This document shows, one piece after another, positions 52,990-61,307 of a DNA stretch of 64,000 nucleotides. The notes beneath the pieces were generated by a model. That model saw only the letters and a program-made list of their open reading frames with translations. It did no database searches and was not told where the DNA came from. Origin of the DNA: CBDCWA01 sp965223255. Its GTDB lineage: Bacteria; Pseudomonadota; Alphaproteobacteria; Rhizobiales; Hyphomicrobiaceae. The translations under genes and the position numbers were made by a program. The stretch is taken from assembly GCA_965223255.1 (NCBI GenBank), contig CBDCWA010000004.1, positions 744,001 to 808,000 of the forward strand, read 5' to 3'. Within the stretch, counting starts at the first letter, position 1. Every line of letters starts with the position of its first letter.

Positions 52990-53880
52990 TTACTCCAGGA
53001 AACCACCATCCTTGAGTGCCCGCTGCATCTCGGCGCGCGCATCTTCAGACAGCGGCGTCGTATCCCACCGCGGATGTCGTTTGACATCGATACCCTGCAT
53101 GCGAAACGTTTCTGCAACCGTGGCACGACCATATCGCTTGATGTTCGAGATCACGATTGCAGCGGCTGCATTAACGCGTTTTTGCAGCGCCACGGCCTCC
53201 GCATAATCTTCACGATCAAGCGCCTTCCATAAGCGCACACACAACTTCGGAATAAAGCTGGTTGGCGGATTGATCATACCGGCAACACCGAACGGCACCA
53301 GTCCGAAGATATCGGCATTACCTGTGAACACCGAAACATCCTCCGGAAATTGGCGCACATACTCCAGCATCGCACCATCTCCGTAAGCAACTTTCATTCC
53401 GCGAATGGTTGGAACCTCGTCTTTCATCTGCTTGCCAAACGTCGGCGAAATCGAAATCCCCGAATACTTTGGATTTTCGTAGATATACAGAGGCAGTGGA
53501 ACCGCACGGCCCACATCGCGAAAATGCGCAAGCACGGCAATATCCGGCTGATCGCAATAATAATAGGGCGGCACAACTCCTATCGCATCGGCACCATACT
53601 TGGCAGCATGCTCAGCAAGTTCGATGGTCGTCGGTGTATCGGCCGTTCCAACATGTACGATAACCGGACACCGGCCCGCCGTATGCTCCAATATGGTTTC
53701 TGCCGCACGCATCCGATCGCGCGTTGGCATAGCCGGGCCCTGACCAGATGAGCCAAGCGCGAACAAGCCCTGCACGCCGGCCCTCAAATAGAAATCAACA
53801 AGCGCCCGGAGTGCGGCTTCGTCGACAGAGCCATCTTCATGGAACGGCGTAATAACGGGGATCACAATCCCTTTGAGCAC
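52990..53880 (-). CDS. Dihydrodipicolinate synthase-family lyase/aldolase
   Basis: A 296-residue protein of the DHDPS/N-acetylneuraminate lyase family. GSSGQGPAM, the loop with VVPPYYYC and the Schiff-base lysine in RGMKVAYGDG are visible. In DapA the strand with Tyr is YNVP-like; here YIYENPKYS. It sits with a Rieske oxygenase gene, so a retro-aldol step in a catabolic route is more likely than lysine synthesis. I place the start at GTG 53880 (VLKGIVIPVITP); a GTG at 53886 is possible. The frame is open to 54099 but that part is not conserved. First gene of the three-gene leftward group. Confidence 0.88.
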   Translation of the reverse strand: MLKGIVIPVITPFHEDGSVDEAALRALVDFYLRAGVQGLFALGSSGQGPAMPTRDRMRAAETILEHTAGRCPVIVHVGTADTPTTIELAEHAAKYGADAIGVVPPYYYCDQPDIAVLAHFRDVGRAVPLPLYIYENPKYSGISISPTFGKQMKDEVPTIRGMKVAYGDGAMLEYVRQFPEDVSVFTGNADIFGLVPFGVAGMINPPTSFIPKLCVRLWKALDREDYAEAVALQKRVNAAAAIVISNIKRYGRATVAETFRMQGIDVKRHPRWDTTPLSEDARAEMQRALKDGGFLE

Positions 53881-54065
53881 AAGCACCCCCAATCTGAACG
53901 AAACCAAATTGATGATCGAAATGGGTAGTCCAAAAGTTCCGCACTGGCAACGTGCCCGACACGTGGTCATTCCGCGGCGCGACTTGCGGGTCTTGGCGGT
54001 GGCATGTATTGGACATACGATGCACACAATTGCCAATTCTGACGAACAGGGCCCGTCTGAGGTTA

Positions 54066-56375
54066 ATGCCCCAACAATCGAAACAACAGGCGTCCACAAA
54101 TCCGAATAGATATGTTGGCGCGCCCATCGAACGCGTTGAGGACCAACGATTTCTCACCGGACGCGGAACCTTTGTCGGCGACCTCAATCGTACAGACCAA
54201 CTGCATGCGGTCGTCTTGCGAAGTCCGATCGGCCATGGCGTGATCAAGCAGCTCGATATTGCCGAGGCGCACCGCCAACCGGGTGTCGTTGTGATCATCA
54301 CGGCCGCTGACATTCCCGATCCAATCCCCGTAATTCCGTCGCGCCGGCCAATCCCATCGATTGTCCCCTTCGGCCAACCGATTATCGCTAACGACCGCGT
54401 CCGTTATGTTGGCGAGCCAATTGCATTGGTTGTCGCCCAAACCCAGGCCGCCGCTGAAGACGCCCTCGACCACATCCAACTCGACATTGAACCGCTTGAT
54501 GCCGTAACAACCTGTGCGCAAGCCATTGAAGGCGATGTCTTACTTGTCGAGAGCGCCAATACAAATATTGCTGCAACCTTCACCGCCGAACGCGGCGACA
54601 TCGCGGATGCCTTCGACGCTGCCGACTATGTGCAATCGGGCACCTTCGCGACCCAACGCCAAACGGCACTGCCAATGGAATGTCGCGGGCTCTTGGCAGA
54701 ATGGGATCAAGCTGCACAGACGTTGACAATGTCGGGCGCCGCAAAGCTTCCATTTTTTAATCGCCGCGTGATGGCCAATCTGATGGGCCTCGAAGAACAG
54801 CAGGTCAATTATATTGAATTAGATGTCGGTGGTGGTTTCGGCGCCCGCGGTGAATTTTATCCTGAGGACTATCTGACTGCGTTTGCCGCACGCACGTTGG
54901 CCCGGCCCATAAAATGGCTTGAAGATCGCCGTGAACATTTGACGGCGACCGGTCACTCCCGCGAATGCGATAGCAACCTGGAAATCGCTTTCGATAGTAG
55001 CGGCAGAATTTTGGGCGTCCGCGGCAATCTCTACACCAATGTCGGCGCATATATGCGCACCAACGGAACCACACCGCCCCGCAATGCCGCACAGCTTCTC
55101 GCCGGGCCGTATTTGGTCCCCGCAATCCAAGTTTATTCCCATGCCGTCGTTACGAATAAGACGCCAGCCGGTACGTATCGCGGTCCCGGATTTTATGAAT
55201 GCAGTTTCTTCTTCGAGCGCCTCCTGGACAAGGCTGCCAAGGCCCTTTCGATCGACCGGTGCGATATCCGTCGCCGCAATCTGATCCCCAAGTCCGCCAT
55301 GCCGTTTGAGTTGTGGCCGGTGCAACCGGATTCCGGCTGGGATCCGTTTTGCTACGATAGCGGTGACTATGAAGAGGCATTTGACCAGGCTCTGCGTCAA
55401 TCGAATTGGACCGACAAAACAAGACTTCAGGGCCAAAGACAGCCTGATGGTCGCTACCATGGGCTTGGCGTTGCAAGCTTTATCGAGTGCGGCGGCTCCG
55501 GCCCGATGGAAACAGCGGCTATGCGGTTCGACGAACAAGGCAACGTCATCGTGGCCCTTGGCTCTTCCAGCATCGGCCAGGGCATTGAAACGATCATGGC
55601 CCAAATCGCTGCTGACAATCTGCAAGTACCCATGCAACAGATTGAGATCTTGCACGGCTCCACCAGCATTATCTGGGACGGAGTTGGCTCGTTCGGGTCC
55701 CGCGGAACTGTGATGGGCGGTTCGGCAGTTGTTGTTGCGGCACAAAATCTCCTAGACGCCTTCACATCGTTTGCATCCGGTCACCTTGGCGTTGACAAGG
55801 ACGACATCGTCTATCAAGACGGCATCGCCAAAGCGCCGGACGGCCGCTACGTCACATTCGCTGAAGCCGGTGTTGCCGGCATTGACGCTATCGGCACTTT
55901 CGAGAGCACAAAACCCACGTTCGCCTACGGCACTGCTGTTGCCCATGTCGCCGTCGACCCTGGTACAGGTGACGTCGAACTCATCGATTACACCATGGTC
56001 GACGATGTCGGCTGCGCCATAAACCCACTAACGCTGCATGGCCAAACCGTCGGTGCAACAGTGCAAGGTCTCGGTGGCGTGTTTGGTGAAAACCTGGCTT
56101 ATGACGACGCAGGCCAAGTCCTGGTCGGCACACTTGCCGATTATCAAATCCCGCATGCCACCGATTATCCCAACATCCACGTGACGACCACCACCAATCA
56201 CCCATCGCCAAATAACCCGCTTGGCGCCAAGGGTGCCGGCGAAGGCGGTATTATCCCGATCGCCGGCGTTGTAGCCAACGCCGTCGCCAATGCCCTCAAA
56301 GATTTCGACATTGAACCGGATAGCCTGCCACTAACGCCGGCAAGGGTTTGGGAACTTCTTAATCCAGAACCATAG
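54066..56375 (+). CDS. Molybdenum hydroxylase large subunit (CoxL/XDH-like), orphan
   Basis: A 769-residue protein starting at ATG 54066 (gagg close upstream; the ORF to 53952 is not supported). The CoxL/XdhB signatures are GGGFGARGEFYPEDYL, the loop AGTYRGPGFYEC, in the place of the form II AYRGAGR, and LGAKGAGEGG with the catalytic Glu. It should hold the molybdopterin-cytosine-dinucleotide cofactor and hydroxylate an N-heterocycle or aldehyde. The [2Fe-2S] and FAD subunits that normally accompany it are missing near it. It is divergent from the DHDPS gene (185 bases between starts). Confidence 0.9.
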   Translation: MPQQSKQQASTNPNRYVGAPIERVEDQRFLTGRGTFVGDLNRTDQLHAVVLRSPIGHGVIKQLDIAEAHRQPGVVVIITAADIPDPIPVIPSRRPIPSIVPFGQPIIANDRVRYVGEPIALVVAQTQAAAEDALDHIQLDIEPLDAVTTCAQAIEGDVLLVESANTNIAATFTAERGDIADAFDAADYVQSGTFATQRQTALPMECRGLLAEWDQAAQTLTMSGAAKLPFFNRRVMANLMGLEEQQVNYIELDVGGGFGARGEFYPEDYLTAFAARTLARPIKWLEDRREHLTATGHSRECDSNLEIAFDSSGRILGVRGNLYTNVGAYMRTNGTTPPRNAAQLLAGPYLVPAIQVYSHAVVTNKTPAGTYRGPGFYECSFFFERLLDKAAKALSIDRCDIRRRNLIPKSAMPFELWPVQPDSGWDPFCYDSGDYEEAFDQALRQSNWTDKTRLQGQRQPDGRYHGLGVASFIECGGSGPMETAAMRFDEQGNVIVALGSSSIGQGIETIMAQIAADNLQVPMQQIEILHGSTSIIWDGVGSFGSRGTVMGGSAVVVAAQNLLDAFTSFASGHLGVDKDDIVYQDGIAKAPDGRYVTFAEAGVAGIDAIGTFESTKPTFAYGTAVAHVAVDPGTGDVELIDYTMVDDVGCAINPLTLHGQTVGATVQGLGGVFGENLAYDDAGQVLVGTLADYQIPHATDYPNIHVTTTTNHPSPNNPLGAKGAGEGGIIPIAGVVANAVANALKDFDIEPDSLPLTPARVWELLNPEP

Positions 56376-56525
56376 CGATAACCCACACCTGAGGCCTCGA
56401 GCGCGGCCTGACCCGAGCGCCGCACGAGAGCGTGGCCGCGTCGGCTGAACTCATCAGATGCGAAAATTAGATGCGAAAGGTGTCACGACACATCTTGACG
56501 TCGATCCGCCGGCGATGAACCCAAC

Positions 56526-57275
56526 CTATGCGGCCGTCAGTTTGGCCAGCACCGCCTCATCGACATCGAAGTTGGAAAAAACCGCCTGTACATCGTCGTC
56601 ATCTTCGAGCGCGCCAATCAGCTTCATGATCGTGCCGGCTGTGTCTTCGTCGACTTCGCTGGTCAGGTTGGGCCGCCACACCGGCTTGACGCTTTCAGGC
56701 TGCCCCAACTGCTCCTCCAGGGCATGCGACACCGCGGAAAGATCCTCGAAGCTGCAGCTGACAACATGCAACTCATCGTTCGATTCGACATCATCAGCGC
56801 CGGCTTCTATGGCAGCTTCCAACATGTCGTCGGGCGAGCCTTTGTCCGCCGCATAAACAATCTCGCCGACATGATCGAACATATGCGAGACCGCACCGGT
56901 CGCGCCAAGATTACCGCCATGCTTGGAAAAAATTGCACGCACCGCACTACCGGTACGATTACGATTGTCGGTGAGGGCTTCGACAACGAAGGCTATGCCA
57001 CCGGGCCCATAACCCTCATAGCGAATATTCTCATAGGCTTCGCTATCGCCACCGGACGCTTTTTTGATTGCCCGCTCGATATTGTCCTTGGGCATGTTTT
57101 CTGCCCGTGCCGCCGTTACAGCCAAGCGCAGACGCGGGTTCATCGCCGGATCTTCATGCCCGCTCTTCGCCGCCACCGTGATTTCCCGCGCCAACTTGGC
57201 GAACAGCTTGGCGCGCACCGCGTCCTGCCGGCCCTTGCGGTGCATGATGTTCTTGAACTGTGAATGTCCAGCCAT
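56526..57275 (-). CDS. yebC: YebC/PmpR family DNA-binding protein
   Basis: A 249-residue protein: MAGHSQFKNIMHRKGRQDA opens it, YEGYGPGGIAFVVEALTDNRNRT is the central motif, and SHMFDHVGEIVY the third part. YebC proteins are described as transcription regulators and, more recently, as translation factors at proline stretches. Start ATG 57275 (longer frame to 57356 is open but lacks the family start). Located with cyclo-ligase, phosphoesterase and zapA in a common alphaproteobacterial order; ruvC is the usual next gene but lies outside. Confidence 0.93.
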   Translation of the reverse strand: MAGHSQFKNIMHRKGRQDAVRAKLFAKLAREITVAAKSGHEDPAMNPRLRLAVTAARAENMPKDNIERAIKKASGGDSEAYENIRYEGYGPGGIAFVVEALTDNRNRTGSAVRAIFSKHGGNLGATGAVSHMFDHVGEIVYAADKGSPDDMLEAAIEAGADDVESNDELHVVSCSFEDLSAVSHALEEQLGQPESVKPVWRPNLTSEVDEDTAGTIMKLIGALEDDDDVQAVFSNFDVDEAVLAKLTAA

Positions 57276-57639
57276 ACCGCGTATTCCAAAATCCAAACCG
57301 TTTTGACAATGCGTTATCACCCCAATGCAGCAAAAATTGCAAGGGCTGCACGGCAACTATGACCAGCCAACGCCGCTCCCAAAAGGCGACGAGCGGGACA
57401 ACACATTCGCTTCCTATAGTGCAAATGAGCGAAGACAACCCATTCGACAGCTAAGGCAAATCAGTTTAGGATTCACCTGTTGCTCGTCCATGAGCAAAAG
57501 CGTTTGCCTGCTCTCATGGTGTGATCAATTGACCATGAAGCGGGTTGGTTCGTGGGTCTGCCCGCTCATGAACCCGTACCTGGGGCGTGCGTCGCCTCAG
57601 CACTGCTGCGAGGGCAAATCGTCCTCGTTGTCCGTCTGG
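57276..57639. other. Intergenic region with three tandem hairpins
   Basis: Three hundred and sixty-four bases between yebC and the phosphoesterase gene, both on the minus strand. The half nearer the phosphoesterase (57480-57605) holds three closely spaced stem-loops, listed separately as a candidate structured RNA. The rest has no evident ORF, tRNA or repeat; the yebC promoter must lie here. Confidence 0.5.
57488..57600. ncRNA. Candidate structured RNA, three tandem hairpins
   Basis: Hairpin 1: arms 57488-57493/57514-57519 plus inner arms 57494-57498/57503-57507 with a four-base loop. Hairpin 2: arms 57547-57554/57567-57574 with one G.U pair. Hairpin 3: arms 57580-57587/57593-57600 with one G.U pair and a five-base loop. 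They follow one another over about 113 bases and no reading frame of note overlaps them. The strand is not known and I do not recognise an Rfam family. The alternative is a regulatory leader of yebC or a decayed repeat. Confidence 0.35.
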
Positions 57640-58470
57640 TTACTCCTTCTCTAACCACTGAAGCGGCTCGGCCGGTGTTATCGCACCACCGAGCCGCACC
57701 GGACTTACATAGGTGGCTAGTCCACTGGCCTCATCGATCTCAACCGCCAATCCGCTCAGTGTTGGAGGGCCGCCTGCCGGCTCGAATCGCTCCCGCGGCA
57801 CCCGTGTCAGAAACCGGTTGATCGGCTCCTCCTTCTTCATGCCCAACACCGAATCATAATCACCACACATCCCGATATCCGAAATATAGGCCGTCCCACC
57901 GGCCAGAATTCTATAATCTGATGTTGGCGTGTGGGTATGCGTGCCACTGACCAGCGACACCCGCCCGTCAAGAAAATGGCCCATTGCCTGCTTTTCGCTG
58001 GTCGCCTCGGCATGAAAATCGATAATAGTGGCATCAACTGCATGCCCGAGCGCGCTGGCAGCGACCTCATGATCGACGGCTTGAAACGGGCAATCCATTT
58101 CGTTCATAAAGACGCGGCCAAGGGCATTGATCACCAACACGTCTTTGCCAGCCGCTGTCTTGAAGACTCCCGCCCCACGCCCCGGCGTCTCTTTGGGATA
58201 ATTGATCGGACGCAGGAGGTTCGGGTGGCGCTCGATGAACACCAAACAATCACGTTGATCAAAAGCATGATTACCGAGGGTGACCACATCAGCCCCGGCC
58301 GCCACAAGACCGGAAAAAATGGCTTCGGTAACACCGAACCCGCCGGCAGCGTTCTCGCCATTCACGACAACGAAATCAAGCTTGTAGCGCGTGCGCAGCT
58401 CCGGCAATCGCTCTTCAACAGCCCGGCGTCCACCGCGTCCGACAACATCGCCCAAGATCAATATACGCAT
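57640..58470 (-). CDS. YmdB-like metallophosphoesterase (TIGR00282 family)
   Basis: A 276-residue metallophosphoesterase: LGDVVGRGGRRAV at the N end, NGENAAGG, GNHAFDQ and SGTHTHTPTSD as metal ligands. It is the family of B. subtilis YmdB, which hydrolyses 2',3'-cyclic nucleotides. The stop of the cyclo-ligase gene (58471) directly abuts the start (58470), so they are co-transcribed. Confidence 0.9.
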   Translation of the reverse strand: MRILILGDVVGRGGRRAVEERLPELRTRYKLDFVVVNGENAAGGFGVTEAIFSGLVAAGADVVTLGNHAFDQRDCLVFIERHPNLLRPINYPKETPGRGAGVFKTAAGKDVLVINALGRVFMNEMDCPFQAVDHEVAASALGHAVDATIIDFHAEATSEKQAMGHFLDGRVSLVSGTHTHTPTSDYRILAGGTAYISDIGMCGDYDSVLGMKKEEPINRFLTRVPRERFEPAGGPPTLSGLAVEIDEASGLATYVSPVRLGGAITPAEPLQWLEKE

Positions 58471-59073
58471 TCAACTACCAACAAATTTCCGCAATCCTGA
58501 TTGGGTGATTACCCAGTCGAGGGGCTGGTCATAATCGAGAATCGGCACCGCGTCGACCTCTTGTTGGTCGAATGCAAGGCCGACTGTGACGACTGTGCCA
58601 GCGGCCCGCAACTGCGCGATTGCTCGATCATAGTATCCGCCGCCATACCCAAGCCTGGACCCGGATTTATCAAACGCCAAAAGTGGCACAATCATAAGGC
58701 TGGGCGTGACGGCCATGGCTGCCTGCGCGGGCTCAAGAATACCCCAGCGACCAGGTATCAACGGATCACCCAGACGCCATCGGCGAAAGACCAAATCTGT
58801 CTTTCGCCCGCGAATGCAAGGTAGAGACAATTTGGCGCCGGCAGGCTCGAGACGCTGCAACAGCGGCTGCGGTGAAAGTTCGCTATCAATGGCGCAATAT
58901 CCGGACACCTCCACGCCGTCCACCGATCCGAGCCCGGAAAGATCTATCTCACTCAGCACTTTCTCTACCGCAGTTCGGATATCTGGTCGGATCGTCGCTC
59001 TTAGCGCGCGCATCCCGGACCTGAGCTCCGCCTTGGCCAGTCTCTGCAGTTCGGCCTGTTGTCTATGGATCAT
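58471..59073 (-). CDS. 5-formyltetrahydrofolate cyclo-ligase
   Basis: A 200-residue ATP-dependent enzyme that recycles 5-formyl-THF to 5,10-methenyl-THF. The motif RLGYGGGYYDRAI is intact. Start ATG 59073 (longer frame to 59115 is open into the 6S RNA region and is not supported). The order zapA, 6S RNA, cyclo-ligase gene is usual in proteobacteria, and transcription read from 6S RNA into this gene is well known. Confidence 0.92.
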   Translation of the reverse strand: MIHRQQAELQRLAKAELRSGMRALRATIRPDIRTAVEKVLSEIDLSGLGSVDGVEVSGYCAIDSELSPQPLLQRLEPAGAKLSLPCIRGRKTDLVFRRWRLGDPLIPGRWGILEPAQAAMAVTPSLMIVPLLAFDKSGSRLGYGGGYYDRAIAQLRAAGTVVTVGLAFDQQEVDAVPILDYDQPLDWVITQSGLRKFVGS

Positions 59074-59119
59074 TGGGCGCCTAAGCCCTATTCGTCGGGG
59101 GCAAAACGCGCCCACAAAA

Positions 59120-59283
59120 ATGGATGCCGCGGTGGCCGTCGGAGCATATATGATCCCGCCAGGTCCCTACAGATGTAGGTGGGCGCCGTTTGTCCGAGGC
59201 CACGACCCCGGTCAGGGACAGCTCCCTGGCAGTCGGTATAGGCCCAGGGGAACAGAACTCCTAACGAGCCCCGCAGCATTTTG
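59120..59283 (-). ncRNA. ssrS: 6S RNA
   Basis: Minus-strand segment of about 160 bases between zapA and the cyclo-ligase gene, the classical place for 6S RNA. The two ends pair in a 9-bp closing stem (5' arm complement of 59271-59279, 3' arm complement of 59124-59132, one G.U). A second stem (ggag at the 5' side, ctcc at the 3' side) leads to a large central bubble with ttcccctgggcc, then a terminal hairpin region containing cagggag-ctg-tccctg. 6S RNA binds sigma70 RNA polymerase and lowers transcription in stationary phase. A possible -10 (tagaat) is the complement of 59285-59290. Confidence 0.78.
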
Positions 59284-59374
59284 AATTCTACCACTTAATA
59301 CCGGCCCAAGCACCCATCTCGGGTACAGGCTAACCATAGTTTCTCAAGTGTTTTTTTGCTTGTGCCAACTCGGG

Positions 59375-59623
59375 TTAACCCGTCTTGACGCTGGCCGGTG
59401 TAGTCTTCGGCGGAGCGCGCTCCTTGAGTTCCAGCAATTCGTCAGCCAGCAATAACCCGGCCATGACCACCAAGCGATCGCTGCCTGCTTGCCCGAATTG
59501 TGCGGCAAGACCATCTATTTTCGAATTGAGCATATCGACCAACTTGTGCAGCCGGTCTTCCTCGCCATCGTCACATTGCAGCCTATAGCTATGTTTGTTC
59601 ACCGTGACCGTCACCAGCGCCAT
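59375..59623 (-). CDS. zapA: Cell division protein ZapA
   Basis: An 82-residue protein with VTVTVNKHSYRLQCDDGEEDRLHKLVDMLNSKI, the ZapA fold, followed by the coiled-coil helix (given here in part). ZapA promotes bundling of FtsZ filaments. A 12-bp palindrome (59371-59382) overlaps its stop codon. The upstream gene at 59926 encodes a coiled-coil protein in the place of ZauP, and 6S RNA lies downstream. Confidence 0.92.
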   Translation of the reverse strand: MALVTVTVNKHSYRLQCDDGEEDRLHKLVDMLNSKIDGLAAQFGQAGSDRLVVMAGLLLADELLELKERAPPKTTPASVKTG

Positions 59624-59629
59624 TGCTCA

Positions 59630-59926
59630 TCAGCTTCCACTGCCGATCGCGCTCGTTCGCTTTTTTGCCACGCCAACCTCTGACACGGTTGAAAGCGAAT
59701 CGAGCACCCAATCGATGCGGTTTATGGCAGCAAGCTGATTCGCCTCAAGCTCAGCGATCCGCTTTTCCGCCGCCTCCAATTTAGCAAGCAGCAGCTCCCG
59801 CTCCTGCTTCAAAGACGCCACCGTCTCGATCGGCTTTGGCGCCTTTGCAATCGATTTGGCAATCGCCTTAGCAGGAGCCAATTTCTTGGCAGGCTTACTC
59901 TTGCCGCGTTGAGTCTGTTGTTTCAT
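59630..59926 (-). CDS. Coiled-coil protein upstream of zapA (ZauP-like)
   Basis: A 98-residue protein. The first 35 residues are a basic Lys/Ala-rich tail (SKPAKKLAPAKAIAKS), then a coiled coil from about 38 to 80 (SLKQERELLLAKLEAAEKR and IAELEANQL). Its place 6 bases upstream of zapA matches ZauP of Caulobacter, a coiled-coil partner that acts with ZapA at the FtsZ ring. Sequence likeness cannot be proven without alignment, so the name is by position and fold. Confidence 0.78.
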   Translation of the reverse strand: MKQQTQRGKSKPAKKLAPAKAIAKSIAKAPKPIETVASLKQERELLLAKLEAAEKRIAELEANQLAAINRIDWVLDSLSTVSEVGVAKKRTSAIGSGS

Positions 59927-60240
59927 ACCGCCGCCCTCAACGTTCGGGTGCCCGCCCTCGCAGCCCCCAACGTGGTTAACGCCAACATAAGTGTGCTACC
60001 CTCTGGCCGTCAACTAACGATTATGTGCATGCATAAAGATCAACAACAGATCAGACATTTTTCGCACCCAGCTGCCGCACATAGATTGACAGATCCGAAG
60101 GCTGCGAACATGAATGGCGCCACAAAAGTTTCTCTCAACAGATCCTGTGGGTTAGGCGGATACCCCCAACGTATGGATACGCCAAGCAGCGCCCACTGGT
60201 TTAACACTATTGACGAACTGTTTTCTGGAGGCAGAAGAAA
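59927..60240. promoter_or_regulatory. Divergent intergenic region between zauP-like gene and gap
   Basis: Three hundred and fourteen bases that must carry promoters for both directions. A perfect -35-like ttgaca lies at 60086-60091, but no good -10 follows at 17 bases, so it is only a candidate. A strong ribosome site (ctggagg) precedes gap. No ORF or RNA gene seen. In many alphaproteobacteria tkt lies between zapA and gap; it is absent here. Confidence 0.4.
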
Positions 60241-61248
60241 ATGACGGTTAGAGTAGCGATCAATGGATTTGGTCGAATTGGGCGCAACGTACTAAGAGCA
60301 ATTGTCGAAGAGGGGCGCACGGATATTCAGGTCGTCGCGATAAACGATCTGGGCCCAGTCGAGACCAACGCCCATTTGTTTCGCTATGATTCGGTCCACG
60401 GCCGCTTCCCCGGAAAAGTTACCGTCGACGGCGACACCATTGACGTCGGAACCGGTCCGATCAAAGTGACGGCCATTCGCAACCCTGCCGAGCTTCCACA
60501 TCGCGACCTAAACGTCGACGTCGCTCTTGAATGCACCGGCATTTTTGTGAGCAAGGACAAAGCGGCTGCGCACCTCGAGGCGGGTGCCAAACGCGTTTTG
60601 GTCTCTGCCCCGACCGATAACGCCGACCTGACTGTTGTCTATGGCGTCAATCACGACAAGCTCGCCAGCGAACACCGGGTCGTCTCGAATGCATCTTGCA
60701 CGACGAATTGCCTGGCCCCCGTCGCCAAGGTTCTCAATGATGCCATCGGCATCGACAAGGGATTCATGACGACGGTGCATTCCTACACCGGCGACCAGCC
60801 ATCGCTCGATACCATGCATAAGGATTTGTATCGCGCGCGCGCCGCATCTCTGTCGATGATTCCAACCTCGACAGGCGCTGCAAAAGCTGTCGGACTAGTA
60901 TTACCTGAACTCAACGGCAAGCTCGATGGCACGGCGATTCGTGTGCCCACCCCGAACGTTTCGGTTGTGGACTTTAAGTTCATCGCCAAGCGCGAGACCA
61001 CGCCAGATGAAGTAAACGCGGCAGTTTCATCCGCGGCAAGTCAAGCGCTCAAAGGCATCCTTGGCACCACCAACGAACCCAACGTATCAGCCGATTTCAA
61101 TCATGACAGTCATTCGTCGATTTTCCATCTGGACCAGACAAAAGTGATGGATGGCAATCTCGTTCGCGTTCTTTCCTGGTACGATAATGAATGGGGCTTT
61201 TCCAATCGCATGGTCGATACTGCTGTCGCGATGGGCAAACTCGGGTGA
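60241..61248 (+). CDS. gap: Glyceraldehyde-3-phosphate dehydrogenase, type I
   Basis: A 335-residue enzyme of glycolysis and gluconeogenesis that oxidises glyceraldehyde 3-phosphate with NAD(P). NGFGRIGRNVLRAI forms the cofactor loop, the active Cys is in SNASCTTNCLAP and the paired His in TVHSYTGDQ. Asp-type specificity at the cofactor ribose (VAINDLGPVETN) agrees with NAD use. It is followed by a class I aldolase gene at 59 bases. Confidence 0.96.
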   Translation: MTVRVAINGFGRIGRNVLRAIVEEGRTDIQVVAINDLGPVETNAHLFRYDSVHGRFPGKVTVDGDTIDVGTGPIKVTAIRNPAELPHRDLNVDVALECTGIFVSKDKAAAHLEAGAKRVLVSAPTDNADLTVVYGVNHDKLASEHRVVSNASCTTNCLAPVAKVLNDAIGIDKGFMTTVHSYTGDQPSLDTMHKDLYRARAASLSMIPTSTGAAKAVGLVLPELNGKLDGTAIRVPTPNVSVVDFKFIAKRETTPDEVNAAVSSAASQALKGILGTTNEPNVSADFNHDSHSSIFHLDQTKVMDGNLVRVLSWYDNEWGFSNRMVDTAVAMGKLG

Positions 61249-61307
61249 CCATCACCCACAAACCGGATAGAAATAGCTGACGTCGACGGAATTCGGAGGA
61301 GTGTTCA

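Noticed and set aside
53952..54065. N-terminal extension of the CoxL-like protein
   Set aside because: The region overlaps the divergent promoter area and the extra residues do not look like the family; ATG 54066 is the family start.
59371..59382. 12-bp palindrome cgggttaacccg at the zapA stop as a CtrA-type or terminator site
   Set aside because: It lacks the TTAA-N7-TTAA layout of a CtrA box and no T run follows in the zapA direction; nothing more can be claimed.
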